Notes: generated by a model not told the origin, from the letters alone. A stretch of DNA of 14,234 nucleotides from Winogradskyella_A sp963966315 (GCA_963966315.1 CAWZYX010000079.1:1-14234), one strand, 5' to 3'; positions 1 to 7,407 are shown, counted from the stretch's first letter. Numbers and translations are program-made.

Positions 1-21
1 TACTTATACAGGGATAAATAT

Positions 22-792
22 ATGAAAAGAAGAATCATTCTACATTTTTCCTACTGGACCCTCATCCTTGTTTTCCTGACCCTTTTTTTCGGTAATAAGT
101 GGGAAAGTCAGGAACTGGCTTTTTATTTTTCCTGTTTACTGCTTCCTGTAGTGATGGGGACCTCTTACTTCTTCAATTTATACCTGATCCCTAAGTACCT
201 CTTAACCAGAAAGTATAAGCGTTTTGCCTTGTATCTGGTCTATATGTTCGTTATTTCCTTGTATCTGGAATTACTAGTCGCATTGTTTTCCTTTGTGTTC
301 CTGGTAAACTCGAAGATGGAATCAGTAGACCTCAGCGGTATTTCCATTTTTATTCTTGGGATCACCATGTACCTCATCGTTTTTGCCACCAGCTTTATTC
401 GTCTGATCGTTCAGTTTCAGCAAAAGGTTGAACAACTCAATACCCTAAAAAATAAACAGAAGAAGAATGAACAAAAGGCCCTTACCGTTCGAGTAGATCG
501 AAAAACTCAGGTGATCCAACTCAATGACATTCTTTATATAGAAAGTCTTAATGATTTTGTGAAGATCGTGACAGTCTCCGACGAGACCTCGACCAGGGAG
601 AAGATCTCAAAACTTTATGAGCGACTACCCGAATACTTTATTCGTATTCACAGGTCTTTTGTCATCAATACCTTGCATTTACAATCCTTTAATCATACCG
701 AAATACAAATTCAAGATAAGGTCCTGCCCGTTAGTCGTAGCTATAAAAAAGAGGCACTGCAATATTTCAGGTCTATTTCTGCAGAATCATGA
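22..792 (+). CDS. Membrane-anchored LytTR-domain transcriptional regulator
   Basis: A 256-residue protein predicted to sit in the inner membrane and bind DNA. Hydrophobic segments lie at about residues 7-24, 32-54, 68-97 and 105-131, followed by a charged, Lys/Gln-rich linker (132-152). A LytTR domain then spans about 153-250, recognisable from IYIESLNDFVKI-like and FIRIHRSFVIN-like (206-216) motifs and the terminal LPVSRSYK (235-242). There is no response-regulator receiver domain, so this is the one-component 4TM-LytTR architecture common in Bacteroidota, not a classical AgrA/LytR regulator. The signal sensed and the target genes cannot be read from the sequence; LytTR domains generally bind paired direct repeats in promoters. 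The ATG at 22 directly precedes the first helix and is well placed. No partner gene is visible to its left because the window starts here. Family assignment is firm; function beyond DNA binding is inference. Confidence 0.9.
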   Translation: MKRRIILHFSYWTLILVFLTLFFGNKWESQELAFYFSCLLLPVVMGTSYFFNLYLIPKYLLTRKYKRFALYLVYMFVISLYLELLVALFSFVFLVNSKMESVDLSGISIFILGITMYLIVFATSFIRLIVQFQQKVEQLNTLKNKQKKNEQKALTVRVDRKTQVIQLNDILYIESLNDFVKIVTVSDETSTREKISKLYERLPEYFIRIHRSFVINTLHLQSFNHTEIQIQDKVLPVSRSYKKEALQYFRSISAES

Positions 793-947
793 CCCAACTT
801 TTTTTAGTCCATTTTGTGAAAATAGAGGTCATTATTAGCCTAATAAGTCCTTTTTAAGGTAGACGACGGTTTTTCCTTCGGATTCGACATTGCTTCTAAC
901 CCCAGGCTGTGACTAACATTGTAGATGTTAAATCAAATTTTAAAGCC

Positions 948-2417
948 ATGCAGTATTTCGAACTTCTACTCTTCATTTCATCAAGTATTTATGTTTTATT
1001 CAGTATCAAAATCAATACAAGCCTTTCAAAGAGGATGCTCTTTGGAATCCTTGGTAGCATGCTATTGCTACACCTGATCTTTGAGGGATTTCGGTGGCAA
1101 ATGATACCGATTTATTTGATCTGGGTTCTCGCCATACTCTCGGTCAGAAGATATAAAACCAATGCGTCCAGGTCGGTCGGAAGCCTTCTAAAAATGGTCC
1201 TGGTCATCTTTCTGATGTTACCGGGCATCGCCCTACCCTTCTTATTTCCTGTTTTTGACCTGCCTATACCTTCTGGCGATTACACGGTCGGGACCAAAGA
1301 CCTGGTACTTCAACTAGATCGCGCTGAGGTCATTACCAGAAACCCCCATGATAAAAGAGAAATAGCCATTAAGGTATTCTATCCGTCCAACAAAACAGAA
1401 GGGATTAAGGATCCCTATATAGATCAGGGAGGAAGACATGGGTTTGCCTTGAAATACGGCCTTCCAAAAGGTGCCTTCAACTATCTGGACAAGGTCGATA
1501 CACATGTGTTTCGAAATGCGGAAATAGCCAGGGAGACCTTTCCTGTGTTAATTTTTTCCCACGGCTATAATTCAAAAGCCAATGGCTATTACGCTATCCT
1601 CTCTGAGTTGGCCAGTCAGGGTTATGTGATCTTTTCTTTGAATCACAGCTATGAAAGCACTGGTTCTACCCTATCAGGCGGAAAAGAGATTTACTTTGAC
1701 TATGAGTATGCCCAATCCATTGAAAAGGATACCTGGCAAAAGATGGAACCTGTGGTTGAAGCCTTTAAAATGGATCTTCCTTTTGAACAACGTCATCCTA
1801 TTGTGAAAAAGGGGTTGACCAGTTACTTCGTGAAGGATATGGTAGAGCGTTGGGCCACGGATATTTCGGATGTAGTTACTGAGTTATCCAGCATGAATGA
1901 GGAGGGCTTCTTTAAAAACCGACTGGACACCAACAGTATCGGTGTATTTGGTCACAGTCGAGGGGGTGGAGCAGCAGGCCATGCCCTGTTAAAAGACCCT
2001 AGAATAAAAGCCGGGGCTAATCTGGACGGCGTACAATGGGGCGACATTGTGAACACCAGCTTTGAACAACCGTTTCTGTTCATATCAGCAGACTGGCCGG
2101 AAGAAAAAGAGGACCTCAACAGTCATGCCTATGTTCATAAAAGCAAATCTGTTTTTTATGATGCCAGGATTTTAAACACAGGTCATAGTAATTTTATGGA
2201 TATTCCATTGATGATCCCTTTTCGAAGTCTTTCGGAAGCGGGCGCTATTGACCCACGTAAAGGCCTAAAAATCACTGGTGAAGCAGTAACTTTTTTCTTC
2301 GATACCCATTTGCAAAATAAAAAGAGAGATCTGAAAAGACTCAGTGATGAAATTCAGGAATTGGAAATCTCCATCTATTCCGGAAGAGGTGACAAGGGAT
2401 TGGCCCTGTATAAATGA
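948..2417 (+). CDS. Membrane-anchored alpha/beta hydrolase, PAF-acetylhydrolase/dienelactone-hydrolase-like
   Basis: A serine hydrolase of about 489 residues. The N-terminus has several hydrophobic segments within residues 3-105, so the enzyme is probably tethered to the membrane with its C-terminal catalytic domain outside or at the surface. The catalytic domain resembles platelet-activating-factor acetylhydrolase. It has an FSHGYNS oxyanion segment (His205-Gly206), a nucleophile elbow GHSRGG with Ser337, an acidic residue in NLDG (Asp360) and a histidine in TGHSNFMD (His413). The last matches the GxxHxxFxD pattern around the PAF-AH histidine. Such enzymes cleave short or oxidised acyl esters; the substrate here is unknown. 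The frame is open from a GTG at 909, 13 codons further upstream. I prefer the ATG at 948 because it lies directly before the first hydrophobic helix and has an A/T-rich leader, but neither start has a strong ribosome site. It converges with the next gene, with 7 bases between stops. Confidence 0.85.
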   Translation: MQYFELLLFISSSIYVLFSIKINTSLSKRMLFGILGSMLLLHLIFEGFRWQMIPIYLIWVLAILSVRRYKTNASRSVGSLLKMVLVIFLMLPGIALPFLFPVFDLPIPSGDYTVGTKDLVLQLDRAEVITRNPHDKREIAIKVFYPSNKTEGIKDPYIDQGGRHGFALKYGLPKGAFNYLDKVDTHVFRNAEIARETFPVLIFSHGYNSKANGYYAILSELASQGYVIFSLNHSYESTGSTLSGGKEIYFDYEYAQSIEKDTWQKMEPVVEAFKMDLPFEQRHPIVKKGLTSYFVKDMVERWATDISDVVTELSSMNEEGFFKNRLDTNSIGVFGHSRGGGAAGHALLKDPRIKAGANLDGVQWGDIVNTSFEQPFLFISADWPEEKEDLNSHAYVHKSKSVFYDARILNTGHSNFMDIPLMIPFRSLSEAGAIDPRKGLKITGEAVTFFFDTHLQNKKRDLKRLSDEIQELEISIYSGRGDKGLALYK

Positions 2418-2424
2418 AAGCAGC

Positions 2425-2910
2425 TTAAAATTTTTGCTTACCAAACAACAGGCCTACCTGAGATTTGGTGATGGTAAAATAGCCAAGTTGCCCTTCTAAG
2501 GAAGGATCGGCTATCTTGGATATGGTGACCCTGGTGGGACCGATGCGTTTGGTCACACCATTCACTTCCTTTGAAGCGGTGAAGTATTCGATTCGGTACC
2601 CCCCTAATTCGTAATGAGGTGTCATTTCGAGCAGACCAACCGATTCACTCATAAAGATAAACAGACTGTTCAGATCCTCCTTGGAAGCAAAGAAATCGAT
2701 ATGATTGGATCCCTGGTCCTTGTCTTCCAGATACACAGGAAAACTTAATCTATAACAGGTGTTTCCGTTGTTATTCTTTTGAAATAAGGACATTCCGTGA
2801 TCCGTTTTTCCAATAAACACAGCAGGATCATTAATTTCGTCAAAATTTATGGGATCGCTCTGTGAAAGGCTGAGGAATGGGATCAGAAAAAATAGAAAAA
2901 GGGGTTTCAT
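2425..2910 (-). CDS. Exported protein of unknown function
   Basis: A predicted 161-residue protein. It begins with a clear signal peptide (MKPLFLFFLIPFLSLSQ; cleavage probably near residues 16-17) and has no lipobox cysteine. The mature part is a soluble, mixed alpha/beta-looking domain with a single Cys and no motif I can assign to a family. The frame is open upstream to an ATG at 2958. The start at 2910 is chosen because it puts the signal peptide at the N-terminus and because a candidate promoter element (2929-2937) would fall inside the longer version. The gene stands alone on the minus strand, convergent with the hydrolase at 948-2417 and divergent from the DUF4139 gene. I do not recognise it. 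That it is a gene is fairly certain from the signal peptide and the open frame. Confidence 0.75.
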   Translation of the reverse strand: MKPLFLFFLIPFLSLSQSDPINFDEINDPAVFIGKTDHGMSLFQKNNNGNTCYRLSFPVYLEDKDQGSNHIDFFASKEDLNSLFIFMSESVGLLEMTPHYELGGYRIEYFTASKEVNGVTKRIGPTRVTISKIADPSLEGQLGYFTITKSQVGLLFGKQKF

Positions 2911-2928
2911 ACACTTTTTTTTGGTAGG

Positions 2929-2937
2929 CAAAAGATA
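2929..2937 (-). promoter_or_regulatory. Candidate -7 promoter element for the exported protein
   Basis: Read on the minus strand this is TATCTTTTG, one base longer than the Bacteroidota -7 consensus TAnnTTTG. It lies about 18 bases upstream of the chosen ATG at 2910, which would give a very short 5' leader. No convincing -33 TTTG is seen, so this is a weak call made by eye. Confidence 0.3.
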
Positions 2938-3075
2938 GGTTGAAATATTTAGAATCATTCATATAAATGAAAATTCGTCTAATCAAAATCCGTCATTAGA
3001 ATTAGAATATTTTAAAAACTTTCATCTACATTGTGATTTGAAAAATTAGTTGCAAACCCATTTTAAATCTTTCAC

Positions 3076-4947
3076 ATGAAACGTCTTTTCTTTCTATTCC
3101 TTCTTGTAAACACTATTTCATTTCATTCTCAGGAAATACCGGAAAAAGAAATCAAAACTAAAGTTCAAGAAGTGGTTATTTTCCTGAAAGATGCACAGAT
3201 AACTAGGAATAAAACAGTAGCCTTGCCCAAAGGAACTTCTATCGTAAAATTTGTGAATCTATCTCCTTTCATTAATCCAAAAAGTATTCAGTTGAGAGGA
3301 AATGATCAGATTACCGTTTTATCCGTTAATCATCAGCAAAATTTTCTTGAAAAGTCAAAAAAATCAATGGAGTTAGAAGGTCTGGAAGAGCAATTACAAG
3401 ATCTTCAGGACAAAATGGAGCTAGAACAAACCTATTTATTGATCATAAACGAAAAACTATCCTTCTTTGAGGAAAATAAAGACGTTGGAGGAAAAAACCA
3501 ATCTGTCAGCGTTACTAATCTTCAGCAGACGGCCGAATACTACAGCACGCAAATCACAAAACTCCGACTTGAAAACATCGAACGAAAAAAGAACATTGAA
3601 GAGTTATCCAGTCGAATGGAAGATCTGAATAAACAAATTAACACCTTACAGAGTAAACGCGAATATCCAAGTGGTGAGATTCTTATAACAATCGATTCAA
3701 AGTCGGCAGTTAGTGTTCCTTTGGAGTTATCCTATGTAGTGAAAAATGCCAGTTGGTTTCCTACTTATGATATAAGGGCAAAAAATATCCAGGATCCAGT
3801 AAATTTAATTTATAAGGCCAATGTAAGACAGGATACAAAAATTGACTGGAATGATGCAAAGATCACCCTATCCACAGCAGATCCCAACATTTCAGGAGTA
3901 GCTCCTAAATTACGGACTTATTTTTTAGACTATAACTCCAAGCCTCCCGTTTATGGAAGTCTAGACAAAAGTAATATCGTTGGAATTGTACTTGATGAGC
4001 AAGGACAGCCTCTACCAGGTGTTACTGTAATTGTTAAAGGAACAACCATAGGTACTCAAACCAATTTTGATGGACAGTTTTCATTGACAATGCCCCAAGA
4101 TGGTGGAGTATTGTCTTTTTCATATATTGGAATGAAGACAAGGGACATTGTTCCGGATTATGACCCAATGACTGTAGTTTTAGAGGAGGATATAGCTGCT
4201 CTTGAAGAAGTTGTCGTCGTAGGTTATGGTTCGAAGGGAAGGTCAAGGACAAGTAAACTTACAGATAAAAGTAATGTTGCTATGGAGATAGAACCAGCCG
4301 GTAGTATTTCGACAATTGAATTGTCCCAGTCCGAAAATCAAACCTCCGTAAGTTTTGAAATTGAACATCCATATACCATCAAATCCGATAATCAGAACTA
4401 CTCTGTTGATATGGAATCATACGAATTACCGGCATTTTATCAATACTATGCTGTTCCAAAAATTAACGATAGTGCCTATCTCATCGCGAATATTAGTGAT
4501 TGGGAAAAATACAACCTACTCGAGGGCGAGGCAAATGTCTTCTTCGAAGAAACCTACGTAGGTAAGACCCTTTTGGATGTTAGATATGCCTCCGATACAC
4601 TGCAGATTTCTTTGGGTCGTGATAAAAAAGTCTCGCTCAAAAGAGAAAAGTTAAAAGACTATACAACGAAACAGTTTATCGGGAATAAAAAGGAGGAAAC
4701 GAGAGCCTATCAGACTCAGATCAAAAACAATAAAAAGGAGACCATCAATATGATTGTTCTTGATCAAATACCCGTTTCCAGACTTGAAGAGATAGAAGTA
4801 AAAATATTGGAAGTATCCAAAGGAAGGGTCCAAAAGGAAAGCGGAGAAGTTAAATGGGAATTAAGTATCTCCCCGTCTGATTCAAAAGAACTTAAACTTC
4901 AGTATTCAGTAAAATATCCGAAAGATCGATCTTTGATCATTGAATAG
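3076..4947 (+). CDS. Exported DUF4140/DUF4139 (MuiA-like) protein with inserted SusC-like regulatory domain
   Basis: A 623-residue exported protein. A signal peptide (about 1-19) is followed by a DUF4140-type N-terminal domain (about 28-95) and a long Glu/Lys/Gln-rich coiled coil (about 96-195). The first part of a DUF4139 domain follows (about 200-285, with SWFPTYDIRA and an IDWNDAKITLSTADP-like stretch). The DUF4139 domain is then split by a carboxypeptidase-regulatory-like beta domain (about 299-370). That insert carries the GxVxDxxGxPLPGVTVxVKGT pattern and is followed by a TonB-receptor-like EEVVVVGYG (377-385). DUF4139 resumes at about 425 and runs to the end. Related proteins are annotated as mucoidy inhibitor A, but their molecular function is poorly known. 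The insert is normally found at the N-terminus of SusC-type TonB-dependent transporters; this protein has no beta-barrel. The coding sequence looks more A+T-rich than the neighbouring hydrolase. It is probably co-transcribed with the GNAT gene 10 bases downstream. Confidence 0.85.
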   Translation: MKRLFFLFLLVNTISFHSQEIPEKEIKTKVQEVVIFLKDAQITRNKTVALPKGTSIVKFVNLSPFINPKSIQLRGNDQITVLSVNHQQNFLEKSKKSMELEGLEEQLQDLQDKMELEQTYLLIINEKLSFFEENKDVGGKNQSVSVTNLQQTAEYYSTQITKLRLENIERKKNIEELSSRMEDLNKQINTLQSKREYPSGEILITIDSKSAVSVPLELSYVVKNASWFPTYDIRAKNIQDPVNLIYKANVRQDTKIDWNDAKITLSTADPNISGVAPKLRTYFLDYNSKPPVYGSLDKSNIVGIVLDEQGQPLPGVTVIVKGTTIGTQTNFDGQFSLTMPQDGGVLSFSYIGMKTRDIVPDYDPMTVVLEEDIAALEEVVVVGYGSKGRSRTSKLTDKSNVAMEIEPAGSISTIELSQSENQTSVSFEIEHPYTIKSDNQNYSVDMESYELPAFYQYYAVPKINDSAYLIANISDWEKYNLLEGEANVFFEETYVGKTLLDVRYASDTLQISLGRDKKVSLKREKLKDYTTKQFIGNKKEETRAYQTQIKNNKKETINMIVLDQIPVSRLEEIEVKILEVSKGRVQKESGEVKWELSISPSDSKELKLQYSVKYPKDRSLIIE

Positions 4948-4957
4948 CTTTTTATTG

Positions 4958-5488
4958 ATGAAAATCCACTATCAAAACCAAGGCTTTTTGATAAGGAATA
5001 TTATCCCTTCTGATGCTCAGGGTATCTTTGAACTGGATACCGATCCTGAGGTGATGAAGTATCTCGGCGGCGTTACAATGACTTCTCTTAAAGAAGCCCA
5101 AAATATTGTGGCTGATATTTTATGGCAATATGATGAATTTGGAACTGGAAGACTTGCCCTGATCGACCGCAAAACCAATGAATTTATGGGGTGGACGGGG
5201 ATCAAACGCGAACGACGCGTCAGAGATTTTATTTATTATGACCTGGGGTACCGGTTAAAACAAAAGTTCTGGGGAAAAGGTATTGCTACCGAAGCAGCAA
5301 AGTTTTCCTTAGAGTACGGATTTAAGGCATTGGGGCTATCAGAAATCAATGCAGCAGCAGATATAGAACACACGGCTTCTCAAAAAGTACTCATGAAATC
5401 TGGAATGCAACTCCAGGGAACCTTTTTCTTTTCGGGCCGGGAATGTCATTGGTACAGCCTTACCAGACAATACTGGAAAAATAGTTGA
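4958..5488 (+). CDS. GNAT family N-acetyltransferase (RimJ/RimL type)
   Basis: A 176-residue cytoplasmic acetyltransferase. It starts with the typical beta1 segment LIRNIIPSDA followed by a DPEVMKYLGG helix (29-38), and has the acetyl-CoA pyrophosphate-binding signature KFWGKGIATEA at about 103-113. The segment ASQKVLMKSGM (140-150) is the usual C-terminal GNAT helix. Members acetylate protein N-termini, amino groups of small molecules or antibiotics; the substrate cannot be predicted here. The frame is also open from a TTG at 4940 that overlaps the previous gene. The ATG at 4958 is preferred because it places the first strand at the expected position and leaves a 10-base gap to the DUF4139 gene, consistent with one transcript. 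No functional link between the two genes is evident. Confidence 0.88.
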   Translation: MKIHYQNQGFLIRNIIPSDAQGIFELDTDPEVMKYLGGVTMTSLKEAQNIVADILWQYDEFGTGRLALIDRKTNEFMGWTGIKRERRVRDFIYYDLGYRLKQKFWGKGIATEAAKFSLEYGFKALGLSEINAAADIEHTASQKVLMKSGMQLQGTFFFSGRECHWYSLTRQYWKNS

Positions 5489-5617
5489 TGGAAGGATTAT
5501 ATTGTTCAGCCACCATCAGAGCCTTTCTGCATAAGGACTTTATTTGAGACCAAACTGGTATAAACTCAAGCGTTTGAGTAAGGTTCCATTCATTTATCCT
5601 GACTTTAAGAGGCCTGC

Positions 5618-5652
5618 TATTCAGAGGGACAATTCCTGAATATATTATTTTT
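5618..5652 (+). terminator. Candidate intrinsic terminator after the GNAT gene
   Basis: A 7-base perfect stem, TATTCAG (5618-5624) pairing with CTGAATA (5636-5642) around an 11-base loop, is followed within a few bases by a T-rich stretch ending at 5652. The stem is A/T-rich and short, and it lies 130 bases after the stop, so the call is tentative. The rest of the 241-base gap (5489-5729) holds only a candidate promoter and a small inverted repeat. Confidence 0.3.
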
Positions 5653-5669
5653 AATTATCTGAAATTCAT

Positions 5670-5677
5670 TAATTTTG
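5670..5677 (+). promoter_or_regulatory. Candidate flavobacterial -7 element (TAATTTTG)
   Basis: TAATTTTG matches the Bacteroidota sigma-A -7 consensus TAnnTTTG exactly and is followed by C, as is common in flavobacteria. It lies 52 bases upstream of the ATG of the fatty-acid hydroxylase gene. The -33 region has no clear TTTG/TTG, so strength is uncertain. It would start a transcript covering the hydroxylase and possibly the genes after it. Confidence 0.45.
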
Positions 5678-5729
5678 CAAAGTATTTGACCTTGAAATTA
5701 GAGCTGAAATAACCTATAAAGCATTAGCA

Positions 5730-6341
5730 ATGAGCGAAAACACAACCTACAAAGCCCCAAAGACCAATTCAATGGCAGCTATAAGCACCTATGTAGTGCT
5801 TGCCATCATTATTTTCACCTACGGGATGGTCGTCATTGACAAACCCTTTTTAGCGAAAGTAGGTTTATTACTGGGAGGCACCTTATTGTTCACCTTTATG
5901 GAGTATGTCTTCCACCGTTTTGTGTATCACTCCGGTGAAGATTATATGGCAGAAGAAAACTGGCAATATAAGGTCCATGGCGTTCACCACGACTACCCAA
6001 CAGACAAGGACCTTTTGGCCATGCCTATACCTTTGGCTATTTTACTAAGTGCCATTTTTTTTGGTATTTTCTGGGTTATCATGGGACCAAGCGCCTTCTT
6101 TTTCTGGCCGGGCTTTTTTATTGGATACGCTGGCTATTTATATGTGCATTACATCGTTCATACCCGCAAACCACCTCAGAACTCCTTTAAAATTCTTTGG
6201 TCTCACCACCACCTTCATCATCATGTGTATGATGATAAAGCCTATGGGGTAAGCTCCCCTTTATGGGATGTGATCTTTGGAACTATGCCTCCAAAAGGAC
6301 CTATCCCACGACAACAAAGAAAACGTCCGAAAAGAAAGTAA
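5730..6341 (+). CDS. Fatty-acid 2-hydroxylase / sterol desaturase family membrane protein
   Basis: A 203-residue integral membrane di-iron enzyme. It carries the histidine clusters of the fatty acid hydroxylase superfamily: HRFVYH (His62, His67), HGVHH (83-87), HYIVH (140-144) and SHHHLHHH (158-165). Hydrophobic segments lie at about 17-35, 42-60, 98-118 and 122-143. The order and spacing resemble yeast Scs7/FA2H-type 2-hydroxylases without the cytochrome b5 domain. By family knowledge it would hydroxylate acyl chains using O2, plausibly those of sphingolipids or ornithine/amino lipids that Bacteroidota make; the substrate is inference. The C-terminus is a basic tail (about 186-203). The start at 5730 has a candidate -7 element 52 bases upstream. 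The next gene begins 28 bases after the stop. Carotenoid hydroxylase (CrtZ-like) is an alternative because it shares histidine motifs, but the C-terminal HHHLHHH cluster fits FA2H better. Confidence 0.82.
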   Translation: MSENTTYKAPKTNSMAAISTYVVLAIIIFTYGMVVIDKPFLAKVGLLLGGTLLFTFMEYVFHRFVYHSGEDYMAEENWQYKVHGVHHDYPTDKDLLAMPIPLAILLSAIFFGIFWVIMGPSAFFFWPGFFIGYAGYLYVHYIVHTRKPPQNSFKILWSHHHLHHHVYDDKAYGVSSPLWDVIFGTMPPKGPIPRQQRKRPKRK

Positions 6342-6369
6342 GGACCGCCATAAATTAGAATTTTAAAAG

Positions 6370-7371
6370 GTGTCCACAGCGGTTGAGCAGATACTAGATC
6401 ATAAGGAATCGATCGCGTTCTTGCCAACCCCAATACATTCCCTCAACAGGCTATCTGAGCAGTATCCATCCTATGAGATATTTATCAAACGGGACGACCA
6501 GACCGGTTTAGCTTCCGGAGGTAATAAAGCCCGGAAACTCGAGTATCTCATCAAAGAGGCCTTAGAGTTGGGTTGTGATACCGTTCTCACTGCAGGAGCA
6601 CAGCAGTCTAATCATTGCCGTCAGACAGCTGCCGTTGCGGCCAAACTGGGTCTGGAGTGCCATTTGCTTTTGGGAGGAAATCCTCCAAAAGAATATAGTG
6701 GCAACTTACTTTTATCCCGGCTCTTAGGAGCAACGATCCATTATACCGGTGCCCAACGGAAAGGAGAACAACTGTCTTCACTAAAACAAAGCTTAGAGGC
6801 CCAGGGAAGGCAATGCTTTATGATACCTTACGGAGGATCGAGCCTCACCGGGGCTCTGGGATTTGTAAATGCCATGCGGGAACTTAAAATGCAAGAGCTG
6901 AGTATGGGTATCGAATTCGACCATATCGTTTTTGCTTCAAGTTCGGGAGGCTCACAAGCCGGCATGATGTTGGGAAAGGAGCTGTTCGGTATCAGCGCTC
7001 AATTGCACCCCATTAGCATCGATAAAGAAGGGATAGCCGGAATTGATCTGGAGCATATTGTTTTGGATTTGGTCCAAAAGGGGGTAAAACTGTTTGGTTT
7101 AAGTAAGTCCTATACTTTAGAGGATTGTGTGCTCAACCGAAATTATGATCGCGCAGGTTACGGCATACTGACCGAGGATGAAATTAAAAACATTCGGACC
7201 TTGGCCTCTGCAGAAGGAGTGTTGCTGGATCCCGTCTACACGGGACGTGCGTTTAATGGATTAATCGATATGCTTCAAATCAGATCCCTTGAACAACCAT
7301 CTAAAATCCTCTTCTGGCATACCGGAGGCTTTCCGGCCATTTTTGTCCATTCTGCACCGCTCTTAAGATAG
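6370..7371 (+). CDS. PLP-dependent D-cysteine desulfhydrase-like enzyme (ACC deaminase family)
   Basis: A 333-residue cytoplasmic fold-type II PLP enzyme. The PLP lysine is expected at Lys53 in SGGNKARKLEYL, and SNHCRQTAA (80-88) is the usual substrate carboxylate/nucleophile region. The family contains ACC deaminases and D-cysteine desulfhydrases, told apart by two active-site positions. ACC deaminases have Glu and Leu there, whereas this protein has Thr291 in PVYTGR (289-293) and Thr318 in HTGG (317-320), as in D-cysteine desulfhydrases such as DcyD. The likely reaction is D-cysteine (or a beta-chloro/other D-amino acid) to pyruvate, ammonia and H2S through an aminoacrylate intermediate. 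The start is a GTG at 6370, with no in-frame ATG before the conserved LPTPIHSL segment (18-25) and an AAAAGG run immediately upstream. It is 28 bases after the hydroxylase stop and 58 before a Rid-family gene, which is suggestive because Rid proteins act on aminoacrylate-type products. Confidence 0.85.
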   Translation: MSTAVEQILDHKESIAFLPTPIHSLNRLSEQYPSYEIFIKRDDQTGLASGGNKARKLEYLIKEALELGCDTVLTAGAQQSNHCRQTAAVAAKLGLECHLLLGGNPPKEYSGNLLLSRLLGATIHYTGAQRKGEQLSSLKQSLEAQGRQCFMIPYGGSSLTGALGFVNAMRELKMQELSMGIEFDHIVFASSSGGSQAGMMLGKELFGISAQLHPISIDKEGIAGIDLEHIVLDLVQKGVKLFGLSKSYTLEDCVLNRNYDRAGYGILTEDEIKNIRTLASAEGVLLDPVYTGRAFNGLIDMLQIRSLEQPSKILFWHTGGFPAIFVHSAPLLR

Positions 7372-7400
7372 ATTTAGGAGTTAGTTAAGCCAGGCTGTCG

Positions 7401-7407
7401 TATCTTG
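7401..7407 (+). promoter_or_regulatory. Weak candidate -7 element upstream of the Rid-family gene
   Basis: TATCTTG resembles TAnnTTTG with one T missing and lies 22 bases before the ATG at 7430. No clear -33 box is visible. It could give the Rid-methyltransferase-small membrane protein set a transcript of its own, but the match is imperfect. Confidence 0.2.

Noticed and set aside
617..838. 73-codon frame overlapping the end of the LytTR gene
   Set aside because: Shadow in another frame of a clear LytTR domain; the product has no recognisable features.
832..846. Inverted repeat TTATTA-GCC-TAATAA followed by a short T run, as a terminator for the LytTR gene
   Set aside because: Stem is six A/T pairs only, too weak to call.
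2410..2450. Possible bidirectional terminator AAGCA...TGCTT between convergent stops
   Set aside because: Only five pairs with a long A/T loop, and it lies partly within the coding ends.
2958..2958. Upstream ATG for the exported minus-strand protein
   Set aside because: Would put 16 polar residues before a clean signal peptide and swallow the candidate promoter; ATG at 2910 fits better.
3950..4240. DUF4139 protein taken as a TonB-dependent receptor because of VVVVGYG
   Set aside because: No plug or beta-barrel follows; flanking sequence is DUF4139.
4940..4957. TTG start of the GNAT gene overlapping the DUF4139 gene
   Set aside because: The ATG at 4958 starts directly before the conserved first strand and is the more usual codon.
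5460..5655. Minus-strand frame open for about 65 codons with protein-like composition between the GNAT and hydroxylase genes
   Set aside because: No plausible start codon near its 5' end, it overlaps the GNAT gene end, and this length occurs by chance across six frames. A homology search could revive it as a gene remnant.
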